From: Bog-257 sp963834135
Lineage (GTDB): Bacteria; Acidobacteriota; Terriglobia; Terriglobales; Acidobacteriaceae
DNA length: 64,000 nt
Direction: 5' to 3'
Assembly (NCBI GenBank): GCA_963834135.1
Contig: CAWIAN010000005.1
Coordinates: 496,001 to 560,000, forward strand
The first letter of the stretch is position 1; every line of letters begins with the position of its first letter. Below are positions 1 through 8,322 of the stretch, one piece after another. Made by a program: the position numbers and the translations under genes. The notes beneath the pieces are model-generated. The model made no database searches. It saw nothing but the letters and a program-made list of their open reading frames with translations, and was not told where the DNA came from.

Positions 1-2
1 TT

Positions 3-3000
3 CGCGATGCCTTTCAGCACCTCGATGACCTCGTGGTAGTCGAGGCTGCAGTTCCGAAGGCACAACATCTCCTCCAGATCCGAACTGACGCGCAGGGTGC
101 GAACTGGTGCCAGACCGTGGACGCTCGTGAGGATCTGGCTGACTTGCAGCGCATCGTGGCTTTGAGTAACAGCCAGCGCTCGGCCTTGGCAGAGGCCGTG
201 CGGACCATCGCTCCCGCTACCGGGAATCCAGCAGGGGAAGGACAAAACGCCACGACCTTAACGAAGTTGTCGGCGATGACCGAGGTAGAAGTTCATATCT
301 TTGGTGATGATAGTCGCTGGCACGCTCAGGCTCTGATGGAGATCGGACGGATACTCATAGCCCAGCGTCAGACGACGGAAGCTGAGGCGAACTATAGCCG
401 GGCGCTCGATATTCGTCGCAAAGTTCTAGGCGAAGTGCATCCTCTTTATGCCGATGTTCTGCTCTCACAGGCCGAACTGTATAGCTCGACCGCCAGCTAT
501 GCGCAAGCGGAGCCGCTTTATAAACAGGCCCTGGAGATACAGAAGGAGACGCTGGGCGAGCAGAGCCGGCCGTACGCTACAACTCTCGACGAACTGGCGA
601 CGCTTTACGTTTCGATGGGCCAGAATCAGCAGGCGGAAGCGCTCTACAAGCAGGCACTCGAAATTGAGAAGAAGAGTGTCGGCGAGCAGAATCCGCTGTA
701 TGCAACTTCGTTGTGCAACCTGGGAGATCTCTATCGCTACATGGGCCGCTACTCCCAGGCCGAGCCGCTTTATGTGAAGTCGCTCAACATTCGTAAGCAG
801 GCCTTGGGAGAGCAGCATCCTGACTACGCCCGCAGCCTGGATCGGCTGGCAGCGCTCTACGATTCGATGGGTCGCTATGCGCAAGCGGAGCCACTGTACA
901 AGCAGGCAATCGCAATTCGCGCCAAGGCGCTGGGCGAGGAGCACCCCGATTACGCGCGAAGCCTGAATAATTTGGGTTTGCTCTACAAGGAGATGGGTCG
1001 GTACCAGGAAGCGGAGCCGCTGTACCTGCAGGCGCTGGCCATCCGCAAGAAAGTTTTCGGCGAGCAGCACCGGACGTATGCGAGCAGCCTGGACGACTTG
1101 GCGCAACTCTACCAGGCCATGGGCAAGTACCAGCAGGCGGAGGCGCTGTATCAGCAGGCGTTGGCTATTCGCAGGAAGACGCTCGGAGAGCAGCATCCCG
1201 CTTACGCCGCCAACCTCGACAACCTGGCTTCGTTATACGAAGCGATGGCCCGCTACGACCAAGCAGAAGCTTTAAGCCTCCAGGCCCTTGCGATTCGCAA
1301 GAAGGCCGTTGGCGAAGAGCACCCAGCGTACGCTCATAATCTGACCAACCTAGCCGAGCTTTATCAGACAATCGGGCGGTACGGTCAGGCGGAGGACCTG
1401 TACAAGCAAGCCCTCGCCATCCAGCAGAAGGTCCTCGGCGAAAATACCTCGGACTATGCGACGACACTGGACGCACTGGCCACGCTGTACGTGTCGATGG
1501 GTCGGAATCAGCAGGCTGAAGGCCTGTACAAGCAGGCACTCGAGATCGAGAAGAAGACGGTCGGGGAGCAGCACCCCTTGTACGCAACTTCGCTCTGTAA
1601 TCTGGGAGATTTATATCGCTACATGGGCCGCTTCTCCCAGGCCGAGCCGCTCTACGTGCAGTCCCTCAACATCCGCAAGCAGGCGTTGGGAGAACAGCAT
1701 CCCGACTACGCGCGCAGCCTGGATCGGCTGGCAGCGCTCTACGATTCGATGGGCCGCTATCCGCAAGCGGAGCCACTGTACCAGCAGGCGATCGCAATTC
1801 GCGCCAAGGCGCTGGGTGAGGAACATCCCGATTACGCGAGGAGTTTGAACAATCTTGGATTGCTGTACAAGGAGATGGGCCAGTACCAGAAGGCAGAGCC
1901 GCTGTACCTGCAAGCGCTGGCCATCCGCAAGAAAGTCTTTGGTGAGCAGCACCGGACCTATGCCAGCAGTCTGGATGACCTGGCTCAGCTGTACCAGGTG
2001 ATGGACAAATACCCGCAAGCGGAGGCGCTGTATCAGCAGGCATTGGCGATCCGGAAGAAGACGCTCGGAGAGCAGCATCCAGCTTACGCAGTGAATCTCG
2101 ACAATCTATCGCTCCTGTATAAGGCAATGAATCGTTACGACCAGGCTGAGGCATTGTCGCGCCAGGCCCTGGCGATTCGCAAAGCGACGTTGGGAGAGTA
2201 CAACCCGCAATACGCGACCAACCTGAAGCATCTCGCGGCGATTCTTGCCGTCGAAGGACACACTCAGGAAGCTGCGCAATTACTTTTGCAATCTGCGGAG
2301 CTTCAGTGGCTGCACCTGACGGAAAACTTTCCCACGATGTCGGACCAGCAGAAAAAGCAGTTTCTAACGCGCAGCCGTTTCGTGCAGAGCGAGGAACTGT
2401 CCACCCTGGTGTTCCAGAAAGGCGCTGACCCGAAGGACGGATTACGGGGCGCGCTGCTCGGCAAGAATTTATTGTTCGAGGCCGCCCGGCATGAGAGCGG
2501 AGCGATGAATTCGGCCGTCGCCGCCGCACCTCCCGAGTGGCAAAAAAAATGGCGCGAGCGGGAACAGCTTCGTTATGAGTATGCCGCTTTGGTCTTGCAA
2601 CTCATGTCGAGTGATTCCAGCCAATCGCAGAAGCCGGGACACAAAGCGGCTGATCCAGCTTATGTGCACGCGCTGGCCGATCACATTGAGGAGTTAGACG
2701 AGCAACTGCGCCAGTCCAATCCAGCCTATGCCGCCACGGCACGCGTGCACCAGGTCAAACTGGAGGATGTAGCCCGGGCCCTGCGTCCGGGAGAAGCATT
2801 AGCGGAGTTCGTGCGGTACCGGCCCTACGATTTTGTTACCTGGAAACAGAGTGCGCCGCACTATGCAGTATTTCTCCTGTTCGGCGGCACCGGTCAGGTT
2901 TCAGCTATTGAGCTTGGCGAGGCGAAGGCGATCGATGCGGCGGTGCAGGCATTCCGCGATGAAATCCGGGGCGCCATCGATCAGTTCAAGACGGTCGCGC

Positions 3001-4244
3001 CGAGCCGGGGAGAGATACACCGTTCGGAGGAACAGGTGGCGGACGTATCCTCGGCCTTGCGCGCGCTGATATGGCAGCCGCTAGAGAAGCAATTGTCGGG
3101 CGTTCACCGGGTGTATGTCGCACCGGATAGCCAGCTGAGTCTGATACCGATGGATGCATTGGCCAGCAAGGATGCGTCCGGCGGCTGGCGCTATCTAGCA
3201 GAAGATTGGGAGTTGATCTACCTGGGCACGGGGCGCGACTTGAGCCGCCTGGCGCAGACCTCACCCAAAGTTCTCGCGAGTAACCAGCGGTCCGCCGTGC
3301 TGATTGGAGATCCTGCGTTCAATGCCAAGCCTGAAGACTTGGCAGCCATGGAAGCTCGCCGGATGTTGCCAGCCGCAGTTACCTCCCAGGCTCAGCCGCT
3401 GGATTCAGCGTTGGGTTCAACCTTGGGCGTTGCCGGCGGAGATGATGCTCCCCGGTTGGAGATCCCGCGTAACTGGAATCAGGTTGAGGTGCTGGCGAAA
3501 CTCATCGCGGGCGCCAGCGAGCAGTTGGAGCATTTCGGTTGGTCAGTGACCACCTGGGTCGATCGCTCGGCGGTGAAGGAGTGGGTCGAATCCGTGGAAG
3601 ATCCGCAGATCCTGCAATTCGCCACCCACGGATATATTCTCGATCGGCCTAACAACAATCCGCAAGGTTGGGACAACCCGTTGTTACGCTCCATGCTGAT
3701 CATGGCCGGTGTGAACGACTGGCATCCGGTATATCGCGTGGGCAGTGAATTTCTCGGCGAGACTGAGGCGCACTCCAGAGGCTTGACCGACGAACAGCTT
3801 TCAACAGCGCGAGTACAGCTTAGCGATGGAGTGCTCACTGCATATGAGGTTACGGGGATGCATTTGCAAGGCACGGAGCTAGTGAACTTGACCGCTTGCG
3901 AGACGGGTTTGGGAGAAGTCACTCCTGATGGGGTTGCCGGCCTGCGCCAGGGCTTTTTACTCGCCGGAGCGCGCTCACTGACGATGAGCATGTGGGAAGT
4001 GCCGGCACAGGACACGACCGACGAGATTCGTGATTTCTATCAGCGCTGGCTGGGGGATCCGGGCAAGGGACAATCGCCCGAGGGCCGGTACGAGGCATTT
4101 CACGCGGCCCAACTCGCGGCGCTGGAGAGGGCTCGTCAAAATTACGGAGCCGCGCACCCGTTCTTTTGGGCGGGAACCATCTTCGTGGGCGATCCTGGCG
4201 ATCTGCCCGCGGACCAACCGCGAAATATTACAGCGAAGAAATAG
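3..4244 (+). CDS. TPR-CHAT protease, 5' end cut by window edge
   Basis: Large protein with about 16 tandem 42-residue TPRs (kinesin-light-chain type) followed by a C-terminal CHAT domain, a caspase-like cysteine peptidase fold. The frame stays open to the left edge, so the GTG at 33 is probably internal and the gene starts upstream. Numbering from that GTG, the TPRs fill roughly residues 95-770. The CHAT domain carries the expected His (FATHG, H1199) and Cys (ACETG, C1289) dyad, plus family signatures SLIPMDAL and HPFFWAGTIFVGD. No transmembrane segment is seen in the visible part. The TPR block contains an 882-bp internal duplication. A signal-peptide protein follows 123 bp downstream on the same strand and is a candidate partner. 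CHAT peptidases in other bacteria cleave specific protein partners after activation; a similar role here is inference. Confidence 0.9.
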   Translation, partial: RDAFQHLDDLVVVEAAVPKAQHLLQIRTDAQGANWCQTVDAREDLADLQRIVALSNSQRSALAEAVRTIAPATGNPAGEGQNATTLTKLSAMTEVEVHIFGDDSRWHAQALMEIGRILIAQRQTTEAEANYSRALDIRRKVLGEVHPLYADVLLSQAELYSSTASYAQAEPLYKQALEIQKETLGEQSRPYATTLDELATLYVSMGQNQQAEALYKQALEIEKKSVGEQNPLYATSLCNLGDLYRYMGRYSQAEPLYVKSLNIRKQALGEQHPDYARSLDRLAALYDSMGRYAQAEPLYKQAIAIRAKALGEEHPDYARSLNNLGLLYKEMGRYQEAEPLYLQALAIRKKVFGEQHRTYASSLDDLAQLYQAMGKYQQAEALYQQALAIRRKTLGEQHPAYAANLDNLASLYEAMARYDQAEALSLQALAIRKKAVGEEHPAYAHNLTNLAELYQTIGRYGQAEDLYKQALAIQQKVLGENTSDYATTLDALATLYVSMGRNQQAEGLYKQALEIEKKTVGEQHPLYATSLCNLGDLYRYMGRFSQAEPLYVQSLNIRKQALGEQHPDYARSLDRLAALYDSMGRYPQAEPLYQQAIAIRAKALGEEHPDYARSLNNLGLLYKEMGQYQKAEPLYLQALAIRKKVFGEQHRTYASSLDDLAQLYQVMDKYPQAEALYQQALAIRKKTLGEQHPAYAVNLDNLSLLYKAMNRYDQAEALSRQALAIRKATLGEYNPQYATNLKHLAAILAVEGHTQEAAQLLLQSAELQWLHLTENFPTMSDQQKKQFLTRSRFVQSEELSTLVFQKGADPKDGLRGALLGKNLLFEAARHESGAMNSAVAAAPPEWQKKWREREQLRYEYAALVLQLMSSDSSQSQKPGHKAADPAYVHALADHIEELDEQLRQSNPAYAATARVHQVKLEDVARALRPGEALAEFVRYRPYDFVTWKQSAPHYAVFLLFGGTGQVSAIELGEAKAIDAAVQAFRDEIRGAIDQFKTVAPSRGEIHRSEEQVADVSSALRALIWQPLEKQLSGVHRVYVAPDSQLSLIPMDALASKDASGGWRYLAEDWELIYLGTGRDLSRLAQTSPKVLASNQRSAVLIGDPAFNAKPEDLAAMEARRMLPAAVTSQAQPLDSALGSTLGVAGGDDAPRLEIPRNWNQVEVLAKLIAGASEQLEHFGWSVTTWVDRSAVKEWVESVEDPQILQFATHGYILDRPNNNPQGWDNPLLRSMLIMAGVNDWHPVYRVGSEFLGETEAHSRGLTDEQLSTARVQLSDGVLTAYEVTGMHLQGTELVNLTACETGLGEVTPDGVAGLRQGFLLAGARSLTMSMWEVPAQDTTDEIRDFYQRWLGDPGKGQSPEGRYEAFHAAQLAALERARQNYGAAHPFFWAGTIFVGDPGDLPADQPRNITAKK
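579..2342 (+). repeat. 882-bp segmental duplication inside TPR array
   Basis: TPRs from about 579-1334 recur in the same order at 1461-2216, exactly 882 bp (seven 42-codon units) later. Matching pairs include the units with SLCNLGDLYRYMG, SLDRLAALYDSMG, SLNNLGLLYKEMG and SLDDLAQLYQ. The seventh unit of each block (1335-1460 and 2217-2342) has diverged. The array therefore grew by block duplication as well as single-repeat gain. Confidence 0.85.
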
Positions 4245-4367
4245 CAGGTGAAGTCAGCAAGCTACTGAGGCCGAACTCGGGAAAGGCGATTAGGGAGCAG
4301 CAACACATTCATACGGCATGTTGCAACGAAACATGGGCCCATTAAGCGACAGGCAAAGGAGAGGAAG

Positions 4368-5159
4368 ATGAAACGGCGAATCCTGACACTGATGATTTCC
4401 TGGGTAGCAACCGGGTTACTTGCAGTTCCACTTATGTATGCGCAGAGCACGGACTCTGCAGCTGCGGGCAGTCCAGCCGCGCAGTCCAACGCAAAGCAAC
4501 CGAATTCTTCGGACCAGAAAGGCAAGGAAGGTACGGCCGCAGCAGTATCCATGCTAAGCCAGGCCACCTCGCTGGTAGCCTACGCACGGGAAAACGAGTC
4601 TGCGCTGGCTATGCTGACCGCGGTGCAGATGCTTGAACGCGTGCAGGTAGCGGACAATGCCCAGCGTGTAGGTACGAAGAAGAGCGGTCCGCAAACCGAA
4701 GGTGAGCAGGTAAAAGAGGGCAAGAAGGGTGCCACTCCCGCGCCGACACTCGATCCGCAACAATTGCTGGCCGAAGCAAAGCCCTGGGCGAAGGACAATG
4801 CTAACTTGACGGCGATGATCGATTCCGAAGCTGCCAAGGCGAAGGCCGGCACGGCCAGCGGCACGCTCGGCTCAACCCGTGGGGCCATTGCACATCGTGA
4901 TTCGGTGAATGCTCGTGCCTGGGACGACTACGTGATCAGCTTCTACGGTGGTGAGGTAGCACGAATTGCCGTGGTAGGCGACGGCGACACCGATGTCGAT
5001 CTTTATGTCTACGACGAGAATGGACACCTGATTGCCAAGGACGATGATCGAACCGCAGAGTGTGTGGTGGAATTTGTGCCGCGCTGGACAGGTCCATTCC
5101 GGGTGCGGGTTGTCAACAATGGCTACGTTTACAGCAACTACATCCTGATGACGAACTAA
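4368..5159 (+). CDS. Secreted protein with PPC-like C-terminal domain
   Basis: 263 residues. An N-terminal Sec-type signal (KRR, hydrophobic core, cleavage near YAQS) is preceded by a good ribosome site (AAGGAGAGGAAG). A low-complexity middle rich in Ala, Lys and Gln leads to a C-terminal beta-rich domain (about residues 180-263) with DVDLYVYDENG and a following acidic pair. This resembles bacterial pre-peptidase C-terminal (PPC) domains found on secreted hydrolases. No catalytic domain accompanies it. It lies 123 bp after the TPR-CHAT gene on the same strand, so co-transcription is plausible. It could be a substrate, an effector or an envelope partner of the CHAT protein; the link rests on position only. 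Confidence 0.65.
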   Translation: MKRRILTLMISWVATGLLAVPLMYAQSTDSAAAGSPAAQSNAKQPNSSDQKGKEGTAAAVSMLSQATSLVAYARENESALAMLTAVQMLERVQVADNAQRVGTKKSGPQTEGEQVKEGKKGATPAPTLDPQQLLAEAKPWAKDNANLTAMIDSEAAKAKAGTASGTLGSTRGAIAHRDSVNARAWDDYVISFYGGEVARIAVVGDGDTDVDLYVYDENGHLIAKDDDRTAECVVEFVPRWTGPFRVRVVNNGYVYSNYILMTN

Positions 5160-5241
5160 AGGGCGTCGCGGACGAACGAAGAGATACACATCAGGTTCGG
5201 CCGCGCATAGTTATCGTCGGAATCAGCCATGATCGCACGCC

Positions 5242-5265
5242 GGTAGGCGGGACGCCCCGCCTACC
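5242..5265. repeat. REP-like palindrome (GGTAGGCGGG stem)
   Basis: Perfect 10-bp inverted repeat (5242-5251 and 5256-5265) with a 4-base loop, in the gap between the PPC-like gene and the DUF72 gene. No T-run follows, so it is more like a REP element or mRNA-end stabiliser than a classical terminator. Confidence 0.6.
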
Positions 5266-5344
5266 CGATGCGACTTGCCCCCAGGCGCTGACCTTCGAAG
5301 CGTCAAGTCATCCTTCCGGCTTCGTGTGCTAACCTCGGTTAAAC

Positions 5345-6268
5345 ATGTCCGAGGGCACTCAGGTATACGTTGGGACGGCGGGATGGTCCTACAAGGACTG
5401 GGACGGCATCGTCTACCCGGCGCAGATCAAGAAAAGTCAGCATCCGGTGGAGTATCTTGCACGGTACATTGACGCGCTCGAGATAAATACTTCGTTCTAC
5501 GGACACATCAAGCCGGAGTGGGGCAAACTGTGGTGCCGTATGGCGCGCAGTGCCAACCCGCATTTTCAGTTCACCGCCAAGCTCAACAAAGCCTTCACGC
5601 ATTCCCCCATTGCCGTCGTGGAAAGCACGTCCGCCGATACGATCCGTGCCACCGCGGAAGATGAACAGTTGGCCAAAGCCGGCCTGGAGTCGATCGCTGC
5701 GGAAGGCATGCTGGGCGCGCTGTTGGCGCAATTTCCCATCTCCTTTAAGAACACATATGCAAACCGCGAGTATCTCGACACCGTGATCGAGCGCTTCAAG
5801 GCTTTTCCGCTGGTGATCGAAGTTCGGCATAACAGCTGGACGAATGAGGGCACTCTTCGCTATTTCGCCAAGAAGGCCGTATCCTTTTGCAACATCGATC
5901 AGCCGGTTCTGGGCAACGCTGTAACTCCTAGTGAGCACGTAACCGCACGAGTCGGCTATGTTCGTCTCCACGGCCGCAACTACGAGCAGTGGTTCGACAG
6001 CGATTCGCGTAACGATCGCTACAACTACCTCTACACTGATCCTGAGTTGCGAAGTTGGAAGACCCGTATCGACGCGATCGCGGAAAAAGCGGAGAAGACG
6101 TTTGTCATCGCCAATAATCATTTCGAGGGCAAAGCCGTAGTGAATGCCTTGCAGCTGAAACACCTGGTGACTGGCCGTGCCGTCCATATGCCCGATCTGC
6201 TGTTGGAGCGTTATTGGGAATTGGGTGAGATCGTCGCGCGCAAGACTGCTGACAACGATGCATCGTAG
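5345..6268 (+). CDS. DUF72 (YecE-like) protein
   Basis: 307 residues, normal length for the DUF72/YecE family, a TIM-barrel-like family without an agreed function. The diagnostic start VGTAGWSYKDWDGIVYP is present, with LEINTSFYG and later VRLHGRN. No signal peptide or membrane segment, so cytoplasmic. The ATG at 5345 gives the family N-terminus although the ribosome site is weak. It follows the palindrome at 5242 and is followed by the DUF4337 gene 97 bp downstream. Confidence 0.88.
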   Translation: MSEGTQVYVGTAGWSYKDWDGIVYPAQIKKSQHPVEYLARYIDALEINTSFYGHIKPEWGKLWCRMARSANPHFQFTAKLNKAFTHSPIAVVESTSADTIRATAEDEQLAKAGLESIAAEGMLGALLAQFPISFKNTYANREYLDTVIERFKAFPLVIEVRHNSWTNEGTLRYFAKKAVSFCNIDQPVLGNAVTPSEHVTARVGYVRLHGRNYEQWFDSDSRNDRYNYLYTDPELRSWKTRIDAIAEKAEKTFVIANNHFEGKAVVNALQLKHLVTGRAVHMPDLLLERYWELGEIVARKTADNDAS

Positions 6269-6365
6269 TCTCGCTGCGAACAGATTGATCGTGAATCGGT
6301 CCTTTGTACCAGGCTTGTGCCGAAGCGTTACTTGATCGAACCTTGAGTCAACGAAGGCGAACAAC

Positions 6366-6908
6366 ATGAGCGACACTGTCGACGAACTAAAAGAGGCCGC
6401 GGAACGAGCCAAGGAGCGCAAGGAGTTAGCGCCCGTCAGCCTCACCATGGCGATCCTGGCTGTAATGGTGGCTACGGTCACTTTGCTGGGCCATCGGGCC
6501 CACACTGAGGAGATCCTGCTGCAAACCAAAGCTACCGATCAATGGGGCTACTACCAGGCAAAAAACATGCGCCGCAACAATCTCGAGGCGCTTGACGAAT
6601 TGTTGACCGCACTACCAACCTCGAGTGCGGAGCACACCGAAGAAGTGCGAAAGCAGTATCACGCCGAAATCGATAAATATCGCGACCAGCAGAAGGATAT
6701 CCAGGGCGAGGCCCGCAACCTCGAAGCCGAAGTGCAGCACACCAGCCGGCGTGCCGACCGCTTCGATTTGGGCGAAGTTTTTCTGGAGATCGCGCTGGTG
6801 GTCACGTCCATCACTCTGCTCACCGATCGCCGCGCTTATTGGTACTTCGGGATGGCGCTGGCGGCTTTCGGAGCCGGGTGCACGTTGAGCGCATTCCTGA
6901 TGCACTAA
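6366..6908 (+). CDS. DUF4337 membrane protein
   Basis: 180 residues. An acidic/basic helical N-terminus (DELKEAAERAKERKE) precedes a first membrane segment (about 27-46), then KATDQWGYYQAKNMRRN, a long coiled-coil-like region, and two C-terminal membrane segments (about 135-178). This order and the QWGYYQAK motif match the DUF4337 family, whose function is unknown. The ATG follows GAAGGCGAACAAC. It probably sits in the inner membrane. Nothing in the surroundings suggests a specific role. Confidence 0.8.
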   Translation: MSDTVDELKEAAERAKERKELAPVSLTMAILAVMVATVTLLGHRAHTEEILLQTKATDQWGYYQAKNMRRNNLEALDELLTALPTSSAEHTEEVRKQYHAEIDKYRDQQKDIQGEARNLEAEVQHTSRRADRFDLGEVFLEIALVVTSITLLTDRRAYWYFGMALAAFGAGCTLSAFLMH

Positions 6909-7060
6909 TCGTTCACAGACGTGTCCTGAATCACCGTTCCTGCACGGCTGGGAACACGACACAATGGCACCACAAGACAGCATTGATATCGGTCCTGTTT
7001 GTTTCTCTTTTTTGTTTATATACTTCCCGGCTAAACATTTTTTGCGATGGAGGAAGGTCT

Positions 7061-8266
7061 ATGTCGAGTCGTTGGCACCCTTACTCAATCCTGTTTGCGA
7101 TGTCGGCAGTGATGCTGCTTGCAATTCCAGGTCTGACACAAGAGCTTGCTTCGCCAGCCAGAGGCCGCGTCGTCAGCCCAATAAGCAGCCTACCTGTGCC
7201 CGGTATGCCGCACACGCCTCTCCTCGTCTTTATGCCGGAAGCGGGTCCGGAGCCGGCATTGCCGGGCGGCGAAACCCCGGCGTCCATTGCGTGCATTTAT
7301 GGCGTAACGCAACATACCGCCGGCTGTCTGAAGAGTGGCACGTTGCTTCCCCAGGGCGGTTCGCGGGCGATTGCCGTGATTGAGTACGGCACAAACTCGA
7401 CCATGCATAGTGACCTGATCAACTTCTCGACCACGTTTAACTTGCCTGCCCCGAACGTCACGGAGGTATGCGTCCTGGGAACTTGTCCCAGCAACGACGG
7501 AACAGGTTGGGATGTAGAAACATCCCTTGACGTGCAGTGGGCCCACGCCATGGCGCCGCACGCGCAGCTCTTTGTTGTCGAAGGAGGGAGCGACCTCTTC
7601 GCCGCCGTAGACAGGGCAAGCCAGCTGGTATCAGATGCGGGGGGCGGCGAGATATCCAATAGCTGGGTCACATCGGATGGAGGTGAGCCAGCCAACGAGC
7701 TCCAGTTGGATGCGCACTTTCAAACAAACGGTATCGTGTACTTCGCGGCTGCGGGCGACTGGGGCTTGGGAGCCTTGTATCCCAGCTCGTCGCCAGATGT
7801 AGTTTCGGCCGGCGGCACCAGCATCGAGCGGGACGGCAGCGGCAACTTCACGGGCGAGACATGCTGGAGTGACAGTGGAGGAGGCGTGAGCCGGTTCGAG
7901 TCTCTCCCTGCATATCAACGAATCGTTGGTAACATTGCCACCCACCGGGCAACGCCGGATTGGGCTGCGGACGCCGATCCTGCCAGCGGAGTGGCCATCT
8001 ACAACACGACTTATTGCCATGGCTGGTGCCGGGCGGGGGGCACCAGCGCCGCATCGCCGATTCTGGCTGCAATCGTGAATCAGACGGGCACGTTCCTCCA
8101 CAATACCAATGACGAGCTCAGCAAGACGTACTACGAATACAGCCACGCAACCTTGTGGCTGCAATACTTCAATGACATTCGCACCGGCAGTAATGGTTCG
8201 CCGGCGAAATTTGGTTGGGACGAGTGTACAGGCCTGGGTACGCCGAAAAATCCAGCTGGCCTGTAG
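7061..8266 (+). CDS. Sedolisin-type serine-carboxyl peptidase (S53)
   Basis: 401 residues from the ATG at 7061, chosen because it has a strong ribosome site (GGAGGAAGG) and opens a signal peptide (residues 1-27); longer in-frame starts lack both. Sedolisin catalytic residues are visible: E153 and D157 (WDVETSLDVQWAHAMAP), D233 (AAGDWG) and S329 (GGTSAAS). The C-terminal calcium-site pattern (FNDIRTGSNG...WDECTGLGTP) is also present. Family members are secreted acid-active endopeptidases, normally with a propeptide of about 180 residues; here only about 75 residues lie between signal and catalytic domain. A strong terminator follows at 8280. Confidence 0.9.
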   Translation: MSSRWHPYSILFAMSAVMLLAIPGLTQELASPARGRVVSPISSLPVPGMPHTPLLVFMPEAGPEPALPGGETPASIACIYGVTQHTAGCLKSGTLLPQGGSRAIAVIEYGTNSTMHSDLINFSTTFNLPAPNVTEVCVLGTCPSNDGTGWDVETSLDVQWAHAMAPHAQLFVVEGGSDLFAAVDRASQLVSDAGGGEISNSWVTSDGGEPANELQLDAHFQTNGIVYFAAAGDWGLGALYPSSSPDVVSAGGTSIERDGSGNFTGETCWSDSGGGVSRFESLPAYQRIVGNIATHRATPDWAADADPASGVAIYNTTYCHGWCRAGGTSAASPILAAIVNQTGTFLHNTNDELSKTYYEYSHATLWLQYFNDIRTGSNGSPAKFGWDECTGLGTPKNPAGL

Positions 8267-8279
8267 CGCGCGCAAACGA

Positions 8280-8305
8280 AAAGCCCTGCTAAACGGCAGG
8301 GCTTT
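8280..8305. terminator. Convergent terminator hairpin
   Basis: Perfect 10-bp stem AAAGCCCTGC / GCAGGGCTTT with a 6-base loop, placed between the convergent S53 peptidase and cytochrome genes. The flanking A and T bases let it work in both directions. Confidence 0.85.
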
Positions 8306-8322
8306 CCTCTGTCCGATAATGC

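Noticed and set aside
6839..7060. Longer N-terminus of the S53 peptidase
   Set aside because: The upstream frame overlaps the DUF4337 gene, lacks a ribosome site and would bury the signal peptide.
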